The notes under the pieces are model-generated. The model made no database searches. It worked only from the letters and a program-made list of their open reading frames with translations, and had not been told where the DNA came from. DNA of 62,058 nt, taken from positions 1 through 62,058 of the forward strand of contig NZ_JAIBHJ010000025.1 in assembly GCF_021278025.1 (NCBI RefSeq), in the 5' to 3' direction. Of the stretch, positions 46,730 through 55,829 are shown piece by piece (position 1 is the first letter of the stretch; each line of letters opens with the position of its first letter). Origin of the DNA: Motilimonas sp. E26. Lineage in GTDB: Bacteria > Pseudomonadota > Gammaproteobacteria > Enterobacterales > CBDFNC01. Both the position numbers and the translations under genes were made by a program.

Positions 46730-47641
46730 TTGAACGCGATTGAAATTAAAAATTTAATAAAAATTTATAAAGGTGGTAATACTGCTTTAAAGGGAATTAG
46801 TTTAACCGTCAAGCAAGGCGACTTTTACGCTTTGCTCGGTCCTAATGGGGCAGGTAAATCGACAACTATTGGTATTTTAAGTTCACTAGTGAATAAAACT
46901 TCAGGAGAAGTGAAAATATTTGGTGACGATATAGACACGCACCTTGAAGATGCCAAACGCCATATAGGTTTAGTACCTCAAGAATTTAATTTCAATCAGT
47001 TTGAAGCGGTTGAACAAATACTAGTAAATCAAGCTGGCTATTATGGTTTGCCCCGCAAGGAAGCGTGGCAACGCGCTGAAATCTGCTTAAAGCAGTTAGA
47101 CTTGTGGGATAAGCGTAAACAGCAAAGTCGTACCTTATCGGGGGGAATGAAGCGTCGTTTGATGATAGCGAGGGCCTTAATGCACCAGCCTAAACTGCTG
47201 ATTTTAGATGAGCCAACCGCCGGTGTGGACATTGAACTAAGACGCTCAATGTGGGTTTTCTTGCAGCAGCTAAATAAAGAGGGGATTACCATAGTGTTAA
47301 CCACTCACTACTTGGAAGAAGCCGAAACCTTGTGTCGAAATATCGGCATCATTAATCAAGGTGAGCTGATTGAAAATACCAGTATGAAGTCGTTGCTTGC
47401 TCGTATTGCAAAAGAGACCTTTGTGCTCGACACCAGTACTTTGCCTGAACAACTGCAGTTAGGTGAAGAGTTTACTCGCATAGATGAGCACACTTTAGAA
47501 GTGGAAGTGCTGAAAGATGAAGGACTTAATGCCACCTTTGCAAAGCTTACCGAGCAGGGAGTTCAAGTATTAAGTATGCGCAATAAGAGTAATCGGCTGG
47601 AAGAGCTATTTGTTGAACTGGTACAACAAGGAAGTCACTAA
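46730..47641 (+). CDS. yadG: ABC transporter ATPase YadG
   Basis: ATPase of an ABC-2-type exporter of unknown substrate. Walker A is GPNGAGKST, the signature is LSGGMKRR, and Walker B is LLILDEPTAGVD. The C-terminal quarter is a regulatory tail. An ATG at 46721 is directly abutted by AAAAGG, which fits the TTG at 46730 better as its ribosome site, so I use the TTG (303 residues). It overlaps nothing and precedes its permease by 1 bp. Confidence 0.92.
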   Translation: MNAIEIKNLIKIYKGGNTALKGISLTVKQGDFYALLGPNGAGKSTTIGILSSLVNKTSGEVKIFGDDIDTHLEDAKRHIGLVPQEFNFNQFEAVEQILVNQAGYYGLPRKEAWQRAEICLKQLDLWDKRKQQSRTLSGGMKRRLMIARALMHQPKLLILDEPTAGVDIELRRSMWVFLQQLNKEGITIVLTTHYLEEAETLCRNIGIINQGELIENTSMKSLLARIAKETFVLDTSTLPEQLQLGEEFTRIDEHTLEVEVLKDEGLNATFAKLTEQGVQVLSMRNKSNRLEELFVELVQQGSH

Positions 47642-47642
47642 A

Positions 47643-48416
47643 ATGAAAGGTCAGCTGTATTTCACTGCTTTTAAAAGTATCTTAATTAAAGAAATCTATC
47701 GTTTTACACGTATTTGGGTACAAACCTTAGTGCCGCCAGCGATCACTATGAGCCTTTATTTCGTTATTTTTGGTAACTTGATTGGCTCTCGCATTGGTGA
47801 AATGGGGGGCGTGAGCTACATGTCTTTCATTGTACCGGGTTTAATTATGATGTCGGTAATCACTAACTCATACTCGAATGTAGCTTCTTCATTTTATAGT
47901 GCTAAATTTCAGCGTAATGTCGAAGAGTTGCTGGTGGCGCCTGTACCAAATCACATTATGATTTTGGGTTACATCGGTGGTGGTGTGGCTCGTGGACTAT
48001 TAGTCGGCTTGATTGTGACCTGTATTTCGCAGTTTTTTGTTACCTTACAGATCCACCACTTCTTTACATTAGTTGTTACTGTACTCTTGACGTCCATTAC
48101 CTTTGCCTTAGCAGGATTGATTAATGCTATATTTGCAAAGAGCTTCGATGACATTAGTATCATCCCTACGTTTGTGCTCACTCCGTTGACGTATTTAGGC
48201 GGCGTATTTTACTCAATCAGTATGCTGCCTGATTTTTGGCAAGGGGTGTCTCAGCTTAATCCAATCGTTTACATGATAAATGCTTTTCGCTATGGCTTTT
48301 TGGGTGTATCAGATGTCTCTGTTTGGGTCTCATTGCTAGTGATTTGCAGCTTCATTGCTGTGTTTTATAGCGTCGCATATTATTTAGTAAACAAAGGCAT
48401 AGGGTTAAGAAGTTGA
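47643..48416 (+). CDS. yadH: ABC-2 type transporter permease YadH
   Basis: Membrane partner of YadG, 257 residues with about six transmembrane segments and the ABC-2 core SFIVPGLIMMSVITNSYSN. The frame opens at 47610, but the ATG at 47643 has GGAAG in front and gives the standard N-terminus MKGQLYFTAFKSILIKE. The substrate is not known. The last codons overlap the TTG start of the methyltransferase gene. Confidence 0.93.
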   Translation: MKGQLYFTAFKSILIKEIYRFTRIWVQTLVPPAITMSLYFVIFGNLIGSRIGEMGGVSYMSFIVPGLIMMSVITNSYSNVASSFYSAKFQRNVEELLVAPVPNHIMILGYIGGGVARGLLVGLIVTCISQFFVTLQIHHFFTLVVTVLLTSITFALAGLINAIFAKSFDDISIIPTFVLTPLTYLGGVFYSISMLPDFWQGVSQLNPIVYMINAFRYGFLGVSDVSVWVSLLVICSFIAVFYSVAYYLVNKGIGLRS

Positions 48417-49069
48417 ACGAATTGGGTAATTCTCGTAAGGTTGTTTCAAATCAAGTTGGGCTTAACGAACAGCTTGAAACGGTAGTACGAAAGCATTTAA
48501 CAACTGACTTTCAAAAACCATATCAAGAGCACACGTTAACTGCATTTAATGCGTTAGCACAGCAATTAGCAGGCGATAGCCGGCCGATTATTTTTGACTC
48601 TTGTTGTGGTGTTGGTGAAAGCACGGTGAAAATTGCGCAAATGCATCCTGACGCGGTGGTGATTGGCTTAGATAAGTCAGCTCATCGTTTGGCTAAAACG
48701 CCGATCAGCTTGCCTGACAATGCGGTATTGTTACAAGTTGATTTGAATGACTTTTGGCGTTTAGCGGTAGAAGCTGGCTGGCAGCTAAGTCATCATTACT
48801 TACTCTATCCAAACCCCTGGCCAAAAGCGAAGCACTTTCAACGTCGTTGGCATGGCAGTTCGGTGTTCCCTTACATTCTCAAGCTTGGCGGTAAGTTAGA
48901 GGTACGCAGTAATTGGCAAACCTATGTTGATGAGTTTGCGGCATCGTTAGGGATCGCAGGCTTTGAAACTAAAGTCGAGCAATATCAAAGTGAGGAAGCA
49001 ATTACGCCATTTGAGCGAAAATATTGGGCCAGTGGCCAGGATTCTTGGCGGTTACAGCTGCATTTGTAA
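48413..49069 (+). CDS. TrmB-like SAM-dependent methyltransferase
   Basis: Methyltransferase of the TrmB (tRNA guanine-N7) superfamily, 218 residues from a TTG that overlaps the yadH stop. The SAM motif reads FDSCCGVGEST and the signature YPNPWPKAKHFQRRW is like the PxPWPKxxHxxRR of TrmB. The canonical D/EIGFG motif is changed, so it may be a paralogue with another substrate rather than TrmB itself. The true trmB would be expected elsewhere. Confidence 0.75.
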   Translation: MNELGNSRKVVSNQVGLNEQLETVVRKHLTTDFQKPYQEHTLTAFNALAQQLAGDSRPIIFDSCCGVGESTVKIAQMHPDAVVIGLDKSAHRLAKTPISLPDNAVLLQVDLNDFWRLAVEAGWQLSHHYLLYPNPWPKAKHFQRRWHGSSVFPYILKLGGKLEVRSNWQTYVDEFAASLGIAGFETKVEQYQSEEAITPFERKYWASGQDSWRLQLHL

Positions 49070-49084
49070 TTTTTCATAGGCAAT

Positions 49085-49112
49085 AAAAAAGGACGAGTTA
49101 TCGTCCTTTTTT
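49085..49112. terminator. Bidirectional terminator between methyltransferase gene and panD
   Basis: A perfect 10-bp stem (AAAAGGACGA/TCGTCCTTTT) has a 4-base loop and T or A runs on both sides. It serves the convergent genes. Confidence 0.88.
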
Positions 49113-49133
49113 ATGCATCGTAAAGCTGACAGT

Positions 49134-49514
49134 TTATGCAACTTGGATAGGAACGTCTTTACTCGTGCGCACTATGTTATTTTGCGCATCTAGGTAAACT
49201 AAGCTTGGCTTATGTTGCTTAATTTCAGCATCGTCCATTGAAGCGTAAGTACAAATGATCACGCGATCACCTACTGCTGCCATACGGGCTGCTGCGCCAT
49301 TAACTGAAATGATCTTCGAGCCACGCTCACCTACGATGGCGTAAGTTGAAAAACGCGCACCATTTTCGATGTTATAAATTTCAATTTTTTCGTACTCAAG
49401 AATACCGGCCGCTTCCATAAAATCTTGGTCGATAGCACATGAGCCCTCATAATTAAGCTCTGCGTGAGTCACACGCGCTTGATGCAGTTTGCCTGTTAAC
49501 ATTACCTTTTGCAT
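49134..49514 (-). CDS. panD: Aspartate 1-decarboxylase (pyruvoyl)
   Basis: Makes beta-alanine for pantothenate. It has 126 residues, normal for PanD. The self-cleavage site Gly24-Ser25 (YEGSC) that yields the pyruvoyl cofactor is intact, and Arg54-region and Tyr58-region residues sit in [11 protein letters not shown]. It lies 72 bp downstream of panC on the same strand. Confidence 0.96.
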   Translation of the reverse strand: MQKVMLTGKLHQARVTHAELNYEGSCAIDQDFMEAAGILEYEKIEIYNIENGARFSTYAIVGERGSKIISVNGAAARMAAVGDRVIICTYASMDDAEIKQHKPSLVYLDAQNNIVRTSKDVPIQVA

Positions 49515-49586
49515 GGCAATTTTTTCTCCGTGTTCAACTCAAATGAATTAGGGCCTATTTGAGCGGTGCAATATAAAATAAATTGT

Positions 49587-50441
49587 CTAAGGGTGCAAAT
49601 TTACTGTGCGATTATCAATCAACCTTGCCTTGCCTAAAAAGGCTGCCATCAGTATTACAGCTGTGTTACTTGTGGCGGACAGTGGCAGCAAAGAATCAGC
49701 ATCGACAATATCAATTTGATCTGTTTTAAACCCTTTAGCATCGAGTTGCTTGCTAAATTCGTTGACTAACCCAGACACATCACGCTCACCTGCCGTTATT
49801 TTATCAGCAATGGCCTGCATAACTTGATGTAAATAGGGCGCTATCGCTAATTCTTCAGGAGTAAGGTAACCATTGCGCGAGCTAAGGGCTAAGCCAGACT
49901 CGGCGCGGACTGTCGGCACGCCGATAATTTCAATCGGCAAAGCAAGATCGGTGGTCATTTTTCGGATCAAAGCCAGTTGTTGGAAATCTTTTTCGCCAAA
50001 ACAGGCTACATCTGGCTGGACGATATTAAACAATTTGGTAACCACAGTGCTAACACCGCGAAAATGGCCTGGCCTGAGGGCGCCTTCTAGCAATTCTGAT
50101 ATACCTGGCACGTGCACATAAGTATGCTTTTCCATGCCTTGTGGGTATATAACTTCTGGCGTTGGCGTAAAGAGCAAATCGGCGTGGTTAGCCACTAACA
50201 ACTGCGCATCTTGATCTAGGGTTCTCGGGTAGGCTTGTAAATCTGTGGCATTATCAAATTGCATCGGATTAACAAAAATACTCACAACTACTTTGTCAGC
50301 GTGTTGCTTCGCAGTGTTCACTAAGGTGAGATGACCTTGATGCAGGTTTCCCATAGTGGGTACAAACGCAACTGTTAGCCCTTGTTGGCGCCACTCGTTT
50401 ACCGTGGCGCGAATTTGCTCGATATTATGGGTGATGTCCAT
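49587..50441 (-). CDS. panC: Pantothenate synthetase
   Basis: Joins pantoate and beta-alanine with ATP. It has 284 residues. The HxGH-type motif is in PTMGNLHQGHL (about 28-38), and the FGEKDFQQL and LALSSRNGYL segments are conserved in the family. It starts 10 bp after panB, so the panB-panC pair is one unit. Confidence 0.96.
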   Translation of the reverse strand: MDITHNIEQIRATVNEWRQQGLTVAFVPTMGNLHQGHLTLVNTAKQHADKVVVSIFVNPMQFDNATDLQAYPRTLDQDAQLLVANHADLLFTPTPEVIYPQGMEKHTYVHVPGISELLEGALRPGHFRGVSTVVTKLFNIVQPDVACFGEKDFQQLALIRKMTTDLALPIEIIGVPTVRAESGLALSSRNGYLTPEELAIAPYLHQVMQAIADKITAGERDVSGLVNEFSKQLDAKGFKTDQIDIVDADSLLPLSATSNTAVILMAAFLGKARLIDNRTVNLHP

Positions 50442-50451
50442 GTATTAATGC

Positions 50452-51246
50452 CTAATAAAAACTGTGCTCTTGAGCGGGGAACTCACCACTTTCAACTTGG
50501 CTTTTGTACAAAGCCACAGCTTTTCTAATATCGCCAGTTTCAGAGAGAAAGTTCTTTGAAAACTTAGGGCAAAAGCCTGCTGAAATACCAAACGCATCAT
50601 GCATCACGAGAATTTGTCCATCGGTAACGTTGCCCGCACCGATACCAATAACGGGAATGCTCAGAGCTTGAGTAATTTTTTCAGCAACGGGAACCGGTAC
50701 ACACTCAAGTACGAGTAATTGTATGCCTGCTGCTTCTAGTGCTAATGCGTCTTGCAACAGCTGTTCGGCTTGTTCTTCGTCACGCCCTTGTATTTTATAA
50801 CCGCCAAACACATTCACCGATTGTGGCGTTAATCCCAAGTGACCACAAACAGGTACACCACGCAGGGTAAGGCCGGTAACGGTTTCAGTTAACCATTGTC
50901 CACCTTCAAGCTTAACCATATGGGCACCCGCGCGCATAAGTTGCGCTGAGCTAGCATAAGTTTGCTCTGGGCTTGAGTAAGTCATAAAGGGTAAGTCAGC
51001 AACCACTAACGCTTTTTCTGCACCCGCTTTAACGGCACGCGTGTGATAACAAATATCGTCAATGGTGACGGGCAAAGTAGAGTCATGCCCTTGAAGTACC
51101 ATCCCAAGAGAATCCCCAATCAGTAATACCTGAATGCCTGCTTGATCAAATAGGCTCGCAAAGCTGGCATCATAGGCGGTAATGCAGGTGATTTTTTGCT
51201 GCTCTTGCTTCATTTTCAATAGGCGGGATGCGGATATTTTACTCAT
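50452..51246 (-). CDS. panB: 3-methyl-2-oxobutanoate hydroxymethyltransferase
   Basis: First committed enzyme of pantothenate synthesis, making ketopantoate with 5,10-methylenetetrahydrofolate. It has 264 residues. Characteristic segments are [17 protein letters not shown] and [17 protein letters not shown], and the catalytic Glu and metal-binding residues are in LVLECVP and [12 protein letters not shown]. The gene lies between folK and panC. Confidence 0.96.
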   Translation of the reverse strand: MSKISASRLLKMKQEQQKITCITAYDASFASLFDQAGIQVLLIGDSLGMVLQGHDSTLPVTIDDICYHTRAVKAGAEKALVVADLPFMTYSSPEQTYASSAQLMRAGAHMVKLEGGQWLTETVTGLTLRGVPVCGHLGLTPQSVNVFGGYKIQGRDEEQAEQLLQDALALEAAGIQLLVLECVPVPVAEKITQALSIPVIGIGAGNVTDGQILVMHDAFGISAGFCPKFSKNFLSETGDIRKAVALYKSQVESGEFPAQEHSFY

Positions 51247-51278
51247 CTTGTCTCCATTACGCTCAGCCAGGATAAAAG

Positions 51279-51779
51279 CTAACTGGTCTGATAGATTTCT
51301 AAGCCATTTCTGTCACATTGAGCAGCAAGGCTGATTAGACTTGCGCCACATGGTAGCATAAGCTGCGGCGCTATCTCTAAAAGGGGGTATATTACAAACT
51401 CTCGCTGTTTCATGCCATAGTGCGGCACTGTTAAACGCGCGTTATTAATGTTTTCTTGACCATACAACAGAATATCGAGGTCTAGGGTGCGAGGGCCCCA
51501 GCGTTCATTTTTACGCTCGCGACCGTGTTCTAGCTCAATTTTTTGCAGTAAATCCAGCAAGGCAAGAGGGGGAAGTTCAGTTTCTAGTGCGATAACGCCA
51601 TTAATATAGTCGGGTTGATCTTGCGGTCCCATTGGCGCGCTGCGATACAAGCTAGAAACAGCCGTAATGTTTAGCTCTGCAGTTTGTTTAAGCACGGCTA
51701 TGGCGGACTGGGCTTTGCTCACGGGATCGCCCTGATTACTGCCCAGAGCGATATAGCAAAGTTTGGTCGTGCGGGTCAT
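51279..51779 (-). CDS. folK: Hydroxymethyldihydropterin pyrophosphokinase
   Basis: Folate synthesis enzyme transferring pyrophosphate from ATP to 6-hydroxymethyl-7,8-dihydropterin. It has 166 residues. The N-terminal [11 protein letters not shown] and the signature [12 protein letters not shown] are intact. It overlaps the end of pcnB by 4 bp, an arrangement common in gammaproteobacteria. Confidence 0.95.
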   Translation of the reverse strand: MTRTTKLCYIALGSNQGDPVSKAQSAIAVLKQTAELNITAVSSLYRSAPMGPQDQPDYINGVIALETELPPLALLDLLQKIELEHGRERKNERWGPRTLDLDILLYGQENINNARLTVPHYGMKQREFVIYPLLEIAPQLMLPCGASLISLAAQCDRNGLEIYQTS

Positions 51780-53215
51780 GATGATGTTGGCCTAGGTTTT
51801 TTTTTGTAATAACGACGTTTTTTAGTCGCAGGTTTACTTAATTTAGCCACCATCGAGCGTTTGCCGTCTTCATCTTGCTCTTGGAAATCGGTCCACCATT
51901 CAAATAGCTCAACCAACTCACCACCTTCGTTGTCGGCACGAAGTTGTAAGAAATCGTAGGCAGCACGAAATTTAGGATGATGGAAGATGCGGTAAGCATG
52001 TTTGCCATAACGCTTTGACATCCGCGTTTGCAATACCCAAATATCCCGCATGGTCGAGGTAAAGCGTTTTGGTATTGCCACACTTTTCACTTGGAAATCG
52101 AGTACTTCGTTCATTGCCATTAAAAACGCGTCGTTAAATGGCAGACCACTTTCAGTTAAAATTTCTTGGGTCTTTTGTTCGACTGGATACCATAAGATAG
52201 CGGCATACAAGAATGCAGGCGTGACGCGTTTGTCGGCTTTAATTCGCTCATCAGTGTTGGCCAGTGCCGCGTGGATCAGTGCTTCTGACTTAGGATCGTC
52301 ACCATTAACAAAAGATACTGGGTAAAGCTGTTGTAATAGCTGGTATTGCTGCAGCATTTTATAAGTTGCTAAACCTTGGCCTGATAACATCAGCTTTAAG
52401 CTTTCTTCAAATAAACGGGCAGGTGGAATATCTTTCAATAGCGGAGCTAACTTTGTAATGGGGGCTTTGGTTCGCTCACTAATTTCCATCTGTAGTTTTA
52501 CCGCAAAGCGCACTGCGCGCAGCATGCGTACGGGGTCTTCACGATAGCGAGTTTCAGGATCGCCAATTAATTCAATGCGGCGGCATTCAAGATCGTCTAG
52601 GCCATGACAAAAATCACGTAGTGAGAAGTCGGCTATATCATAGTAAAGCGCATTAACGGTGAAATCACGGCGTTCAGCATCTTCTTCTATTGAACCATAT
52701 ACGTTGTCACGTAGCAGCATGCCTTCTTGAGATTGAGAAGAAGTATTCTTTTCCGTTTCTTCGTCACTGTGATGGCCGCGTAAGGTCGCCACTTCAATAA
52801 TGTCGCGGCCAAATAGTATATGGGCTAGACGAAAGCGACGACCGACTAAGCGGCAGTTTCTAAATAATTTTTTAACCTGTTCCGGTGTTGCATCGGTTGC
52901 GATATCAAAATCTTTTGGTTTTAACCCGAGTAATAAGTCGCGAACACCGCCACCAACTAGGTAAGCTTTGTGGCCAGATTTATGTAAGCGATACAATACT
53001 TTCAATGCATTCTCACTGATGTCATTGCGTGAAATGCTGTGTTCACTGCGATGAATAGAGGTGCTATTGGTCACAGGCACACTTGCCTTTACCTTTGCTT
53101 CTTTTGGCGTGGCAGGTTTGGTTGTAGTTGGGGTGTTTGCTGACGCAGCTGGAGTTGTGCGCGGTTGAGATTTTTTACCCAACACTTTTTTGCAAAATTC
53201 TTTTATACGCTTAAT
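51776..53215 (-). CDS. pcnB: Poly(A) polymerase I, probable AUU start
   Basis: Adds 3' poly(A) tails that promote RNA decay. The catalytic core VGGGVRDLLLGLKPKDFDIATDATP and CRLVGRRFRLAHILFG are classic, and a basic C-terminal tail follows. The first ATG/GTG/TTG is the GTG at 53185, with no ribosome site. An in-frame ATT at 53213-53215 has GAGGA eight bases upstream, and translation from it gives (M)KRIKEFCKKVL. This aligns with the E. coli start MFTRVANFCRKVL, which is known to begin at AUU. I therefore place the start at 53215 (479 residues). Confidence 0.93.
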   Translation of the reverse strand: MKRIKEFCKKVLGKKSQPRTTPAASANTPTTTKPATPKEAKVKASVPVTNSTSIHRSEHSISRNDISENALKVLYRLHKSGHKAYLVGGGVRDLLLGLKPKDFDIATDATPEQVKKLFRNCRLVGRRFRLAHILFGRDIIEVATLRGHHSDEETEKNTSSQSQEGMLLRDNVYGSIEEDAERRDFTVNALYYDIADFSLRDFCHGLDDLECRRIELIGDPETRYREDPVRMLRAVRFAVKLQMEISERTKAPITKLAPLLKDIPPARLFEESLKLMLSGQGLATYKMLQQYQLLQQLYPVSFVNGDDPKSEALIHAALANTDERIKADKRVTPAFLYAAILWYPVEQKTQEILTESGLPFNDAFLMAMNEVLDFQVKSVAIPKRFTSTMRDIWVLQTRMSKRYGKHAYRIFHHPKFRAAYDFLQLRADNEGGELVELFEWWTDFQEQDEDGKRSMVAKLSKPATKKRRYYKKKPRPTSS

Positions 53216-53228
53216 GGTCTATGTCCTC
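53213..53228 (-). promoter_or_regulatory. Shine-Dalgarno and AUU start of pcnB
   Basis: On the minus strand GAGGA is followed by eight bases and ATT. The weak AUU initiator is subject to IF3 proof-reading and would keep poly(A) polymerase low, as in E. coli. Confidence 0.75.
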
Positions 53229-53371
53229 TAGATCGCGCTGATATTTTAGGCGCCTATAATATGCAAGGGTTAAGTTAAACACAACTTAACTCCGTATTTG
53301 TTCAGTATTCGCTTGGCATATTTACAACATTCGTGCAGTTCTTTTTATGCAAGCAACCTTAAGTTGGCTTA

Positions 53372-54271
53372 TTAACTGAGTATTATTTCATCTTGGTGCG
53401 CAACTTTATCCAACGACCAATGAGCAATCGCCCAATCTAGCAGGGTTTGTTGACCACTTGATTGCAGTTCTGGTGGTGGTTGTTGGCCAAGAAATGCAAG
53501 CGCTTGCCAAGTTGTTAAGGTTACATCTAAGTCTGAAATGGCTGGTGCGTGATTCTGTTTCGACAGTTTAAAGCCTGGCTTTGTTACTGCTAAAGGTAAA
53601 TGTACATAGTCAGGCACGGGCGCATTAAGTTGTTGCATTAAGCCAATTTGTCTTGCTGTTGGCAGCAGTAAGTCTGCGCCTCTGACAACTTCGGTAATGC
53701 CTTGCTGAATGTCGTCTAAAGTAACCGCTAGGTTATAGGCAAACAAACCATCTTTACGCTTAATAATAAAATCTTCCGTTGCCATGTTGTGCGGAATCGT
53801 CACTTCACCTTGTAATTTATCATTAAACGCGGTGATGCCCTTATCGGCTTGTAAGCGAATAGCGTGTCCTTTAGCGCCTAGGCCAAGGTGGCGACAATGG
53901 CCCAAATATAGACCACCTTGTTGTTTAATCTGCGCTCGGGTGCATTGGCAAGCGTAACATAAGCCCCGTTGCTTTAGCTCTGCTATCACATCCTCGTAGT
54001 AGTCAGACTGCTGGCTTTGATACCGTACTTCTTGATCCCAATGTAAGCCATATTGTTCTAAACTCCGCAAAATGGCTTGATCTGCGCCAGCTACTTCACG
54101 CGGTGGATCGATATCTTCTATCCGTACCAACCAAGTGCCTTGCTGTGACTTGGCTTGTAAATAGCTACCGAGAGCAGCAATCAGTGAACCAAAATGCAAC
54201 GGCCCTGAAGGGCTAGGGGCAAAGCGGCCAATATAGTGATTTGGGACGCAGTGTGGGGTTGGGGGGGTCAT
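53372..54271 (-). CDS. gluQRS: Glutamyl-queuosine tRNA(Asp) synthetase
   Basis: Attaches glutamate to the queuosine base at position 34 of tRNA(Asp). It resembles the catalytic half of glutamyl-tRNA synthetase without the anticodon domain. It has 299 residues. The HIGH-like motif is in FAPSPSGPLHFGSL, the zinc ligands are in CYACQCT and LGHC, and the KMSKS-like motif is KLSKQN. It follows dksA, as in E. coli, here with a terminator between them. Confidence 0.95.
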   Translation of the reverse strand: MTPPTPHCVPNHYIGRFAPSPSGPLHFGSLIAALGSYLQAKSQQGTWLVRIEDIDPPREVAGADQAILRSLEQYGLHWDQEVRYQSQQSDYYEDVIAELKQRGLCYACQCTRAQIKQQGGLYLGHCRHLGLGAKGHAIRLQADKGITAFNDKLQGEVTIPHNMATEDFIIKRKDGLFAYNLAVTLDDIQQGITEVVRGADLLLPTARQIGLMQQLNAPVPDYVHLPLAVTKPGFKLSKQNHAPAISDLDVTLTTWQALAFLGQQPPPELQSSGQQTLLDWAIAHWSLDKVAHQDEIILS

Positions 54272-54304
54272 TAGAAGTATTTATACACGCATTAAAGTGA
54301 ACAA

Positions 54305-54328
54305 AAGGGGCCGAAGCCCCTTCAATTT
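54305..54328 (-). terminator. Rho-independent terminator after dksA
   Basis: On the minus strand AAGGGGC-TTCG-GCCCCTT is followed by TTG, a very stable tetraloop hairpin. It lies between dksA and gluQRS, so gluQRS would need read-through or its own promoter. Confidence 0.78.
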
Positions 54329-54342
54329 CAACTAAGGGGGGA

Positions 54343-54792
54343 TTAACCCACCAATTGACGTTCTTTGATTTCTGCAAGGGTCTTACAATCAATACATTGA
54401 TCGGCTGTCGGTCTTGCTTCTAAACGGCGGATGCCAATTTCGATGCCACAGCTGTCGCAGTAACCGAAGTCGCCATCTTCAATTTTTTGCAACGTTTTCT
54501 CAATTTTCTTGATCAACTTACGTTCACGGTCACGAGCACGTAATTCAAGACTGAACTCTTCTTCTTGTGCTGCGCGGTCTACTGGATCAGGAAAGTTAGC
54601 CGCTTCATCTTTCATATGGCCAACAGTGCGGTCCACTTCTTGTCTTAACTGGTTGCGCCAAGCTTCTAGAATGACTTTAAAGTGCTCAAGTTGAGCGTCA
54701 TTCATGTATTCTTCGCCAGGCTTTTCCTTATAAGGTTCAAGCCCAGCAATAGCTAATACGCCCAGTGTTTTTTTAGCCTTGCCTTCTGGCAT
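54343..54792 (-). CDS. dksA: RNA polymerase-binding transcription factor DksA
   Basis: Binds the RNA polymerase secondary channel and works with ppGpp to control rRNA and amino-acid promoters. It has 149 residues. The coiled-coil tip carries the key DxxDxA motif (DPVDRA), and the C-terminal zinc finger has CDSC and CIDC. The N-terminus [17 protein letters not shown] is typical of the group. Confidence 0.97.
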   Translation of the reverse strand: MPEGKAKKTLGVLAIAGLEPYKEKPGEEYMNDAQLEHFKVILEAWRNQLRQEVDRTVGHMKDEAANFPDPVDRAAQEEEFSLELRARDRERKLIKKIEKTLQKIEDGDFGYCDSCGIEIGIRRLEARPTADQCIDCKTLAEIKERQLVG

Positions 54793-54949
54793 GACGTTTC
54801 TCCTTTTTCACACTTAACTAGTGATGGAAGCAAAAATAAGGCGGCTATCTATAGCAAAATAGCTGACTTGGATCAATTGCAATTTATATTTATTTGCTCA
54901 AGCTACAATTAATCCTAGGTTTTACTGCCAATTACACATGACGAACTCA

Positions 54950-55666
54950 TCAATCTTGTTGGTTATTTAACCAAACTAGTTTTTTATTAAGATAAAGCTC
55001 TGTGGCAGAGAGTTCAGCCTGATAGACTAATATTTCTACGCCAGCCAGCTGTGCTTCATTGATCAACTGATTATAGATGGGATCTATTTGTTTTGCCGCA
55101 CTGACGGTTTTTATCCCTGAATGCATTACTGCAAATAGCAGCACTGCACGTGCGCCAGTTTGTTTGATGGCCATCAGCTCCCTTAGATGTTTTTGTCCGC
55201 GCGGCGTCTTAGTATCTGGGAACCAGCCGTTTTCTTGATCCAATAAGGTGACGCTTTTTACTTCCACATAGCAATCTGCTAGCTCATCATCGTTTAGTAG
55301 AAAGTCAATACGGCTATTCTCATCGCCATATTTCACTTCTGCTTGAATGGTTGAATATTGCGCGAGTTCGGGAATGCGCTGTTCAAGCAACGCTTGCTTT
55401 ACAATTTGGTTCGCTCTTTGGGTGTTTACACAAATAAGCTGGCCAGTTTGGGTTTGGCTTAACTCCCAGCTATAAGCATATTTTCTTTTACTGTTGTCAG
55501 AATAACTTAGCCAAATAGTGTCACCCGGCGAACCACAGTTAGTCATGGCTCCTGTATTAGCAATGTGTACCGTGACTTCGCGGCCATCTTCTAGTATGAC
55601 ATCGGCTAAAAAACGTTTGTAGCGCTTAACTAATGTGGCGGCTTGTAATGGCGGGGTAAATTGCAT
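54950..55666 (-). CDS. sfsA: Sugar fermentation stimulation protein SfsA
   Basis: DNA-binding/nuclease-fold protein of the SfsA family, linked to maltose gene expression in E. coli. Its precise role is unsettled. It has 238 residues. Typical segments are [27 protein letters not shown], and [11 protein letters not shown], and [13 protein letters not shown] carries conserved acidic and basic residues. It lies upstream of dksA, as in E. coli. Confidence 0.95.
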   Translation of the reverse strand: MQFTPPLQAATLVKRYKRFLADVILEDGREVTVHIANTGAMTNCGSPGDTIWLSYSDNSKRKYAYSWELSQTQTGQLICVNTQRANQIVKQALLEQRIPELAQYSTIQAEVKYGDENSRIDFLLNDDELADCYVEVKSVTLLDQENGWFPDTKTPRGQKHLRELMAIKQTGARAVLLFAVMHSGIKTVSAAKQIDPIYNQLINEAQLAGVEILVYQAELSATELYLNKKLVWLNNQQD

Positions 55667-55829
55667 GTATGCTCCACTGGCGATGGTAGATGGCAGGCAG
55701 GGTAAAGATCTTTCGTTATTGAGGCAATTTTTTTAAAGAGATAAATAAAATAGAGGGCGGGTTAGAGTTTTTAGTCAAGGGCGCTTGCGTTAAGATAGTG
55801 CCAGCTATTATCTAACTGCGGTCGTTGTT

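Noticed and set aside
53183-53185. GTG start for pcnB
   Set aside because: No Shine-Dalgarno precedes it and it would remove residues that align with the E. coli PcnB N-terminus.
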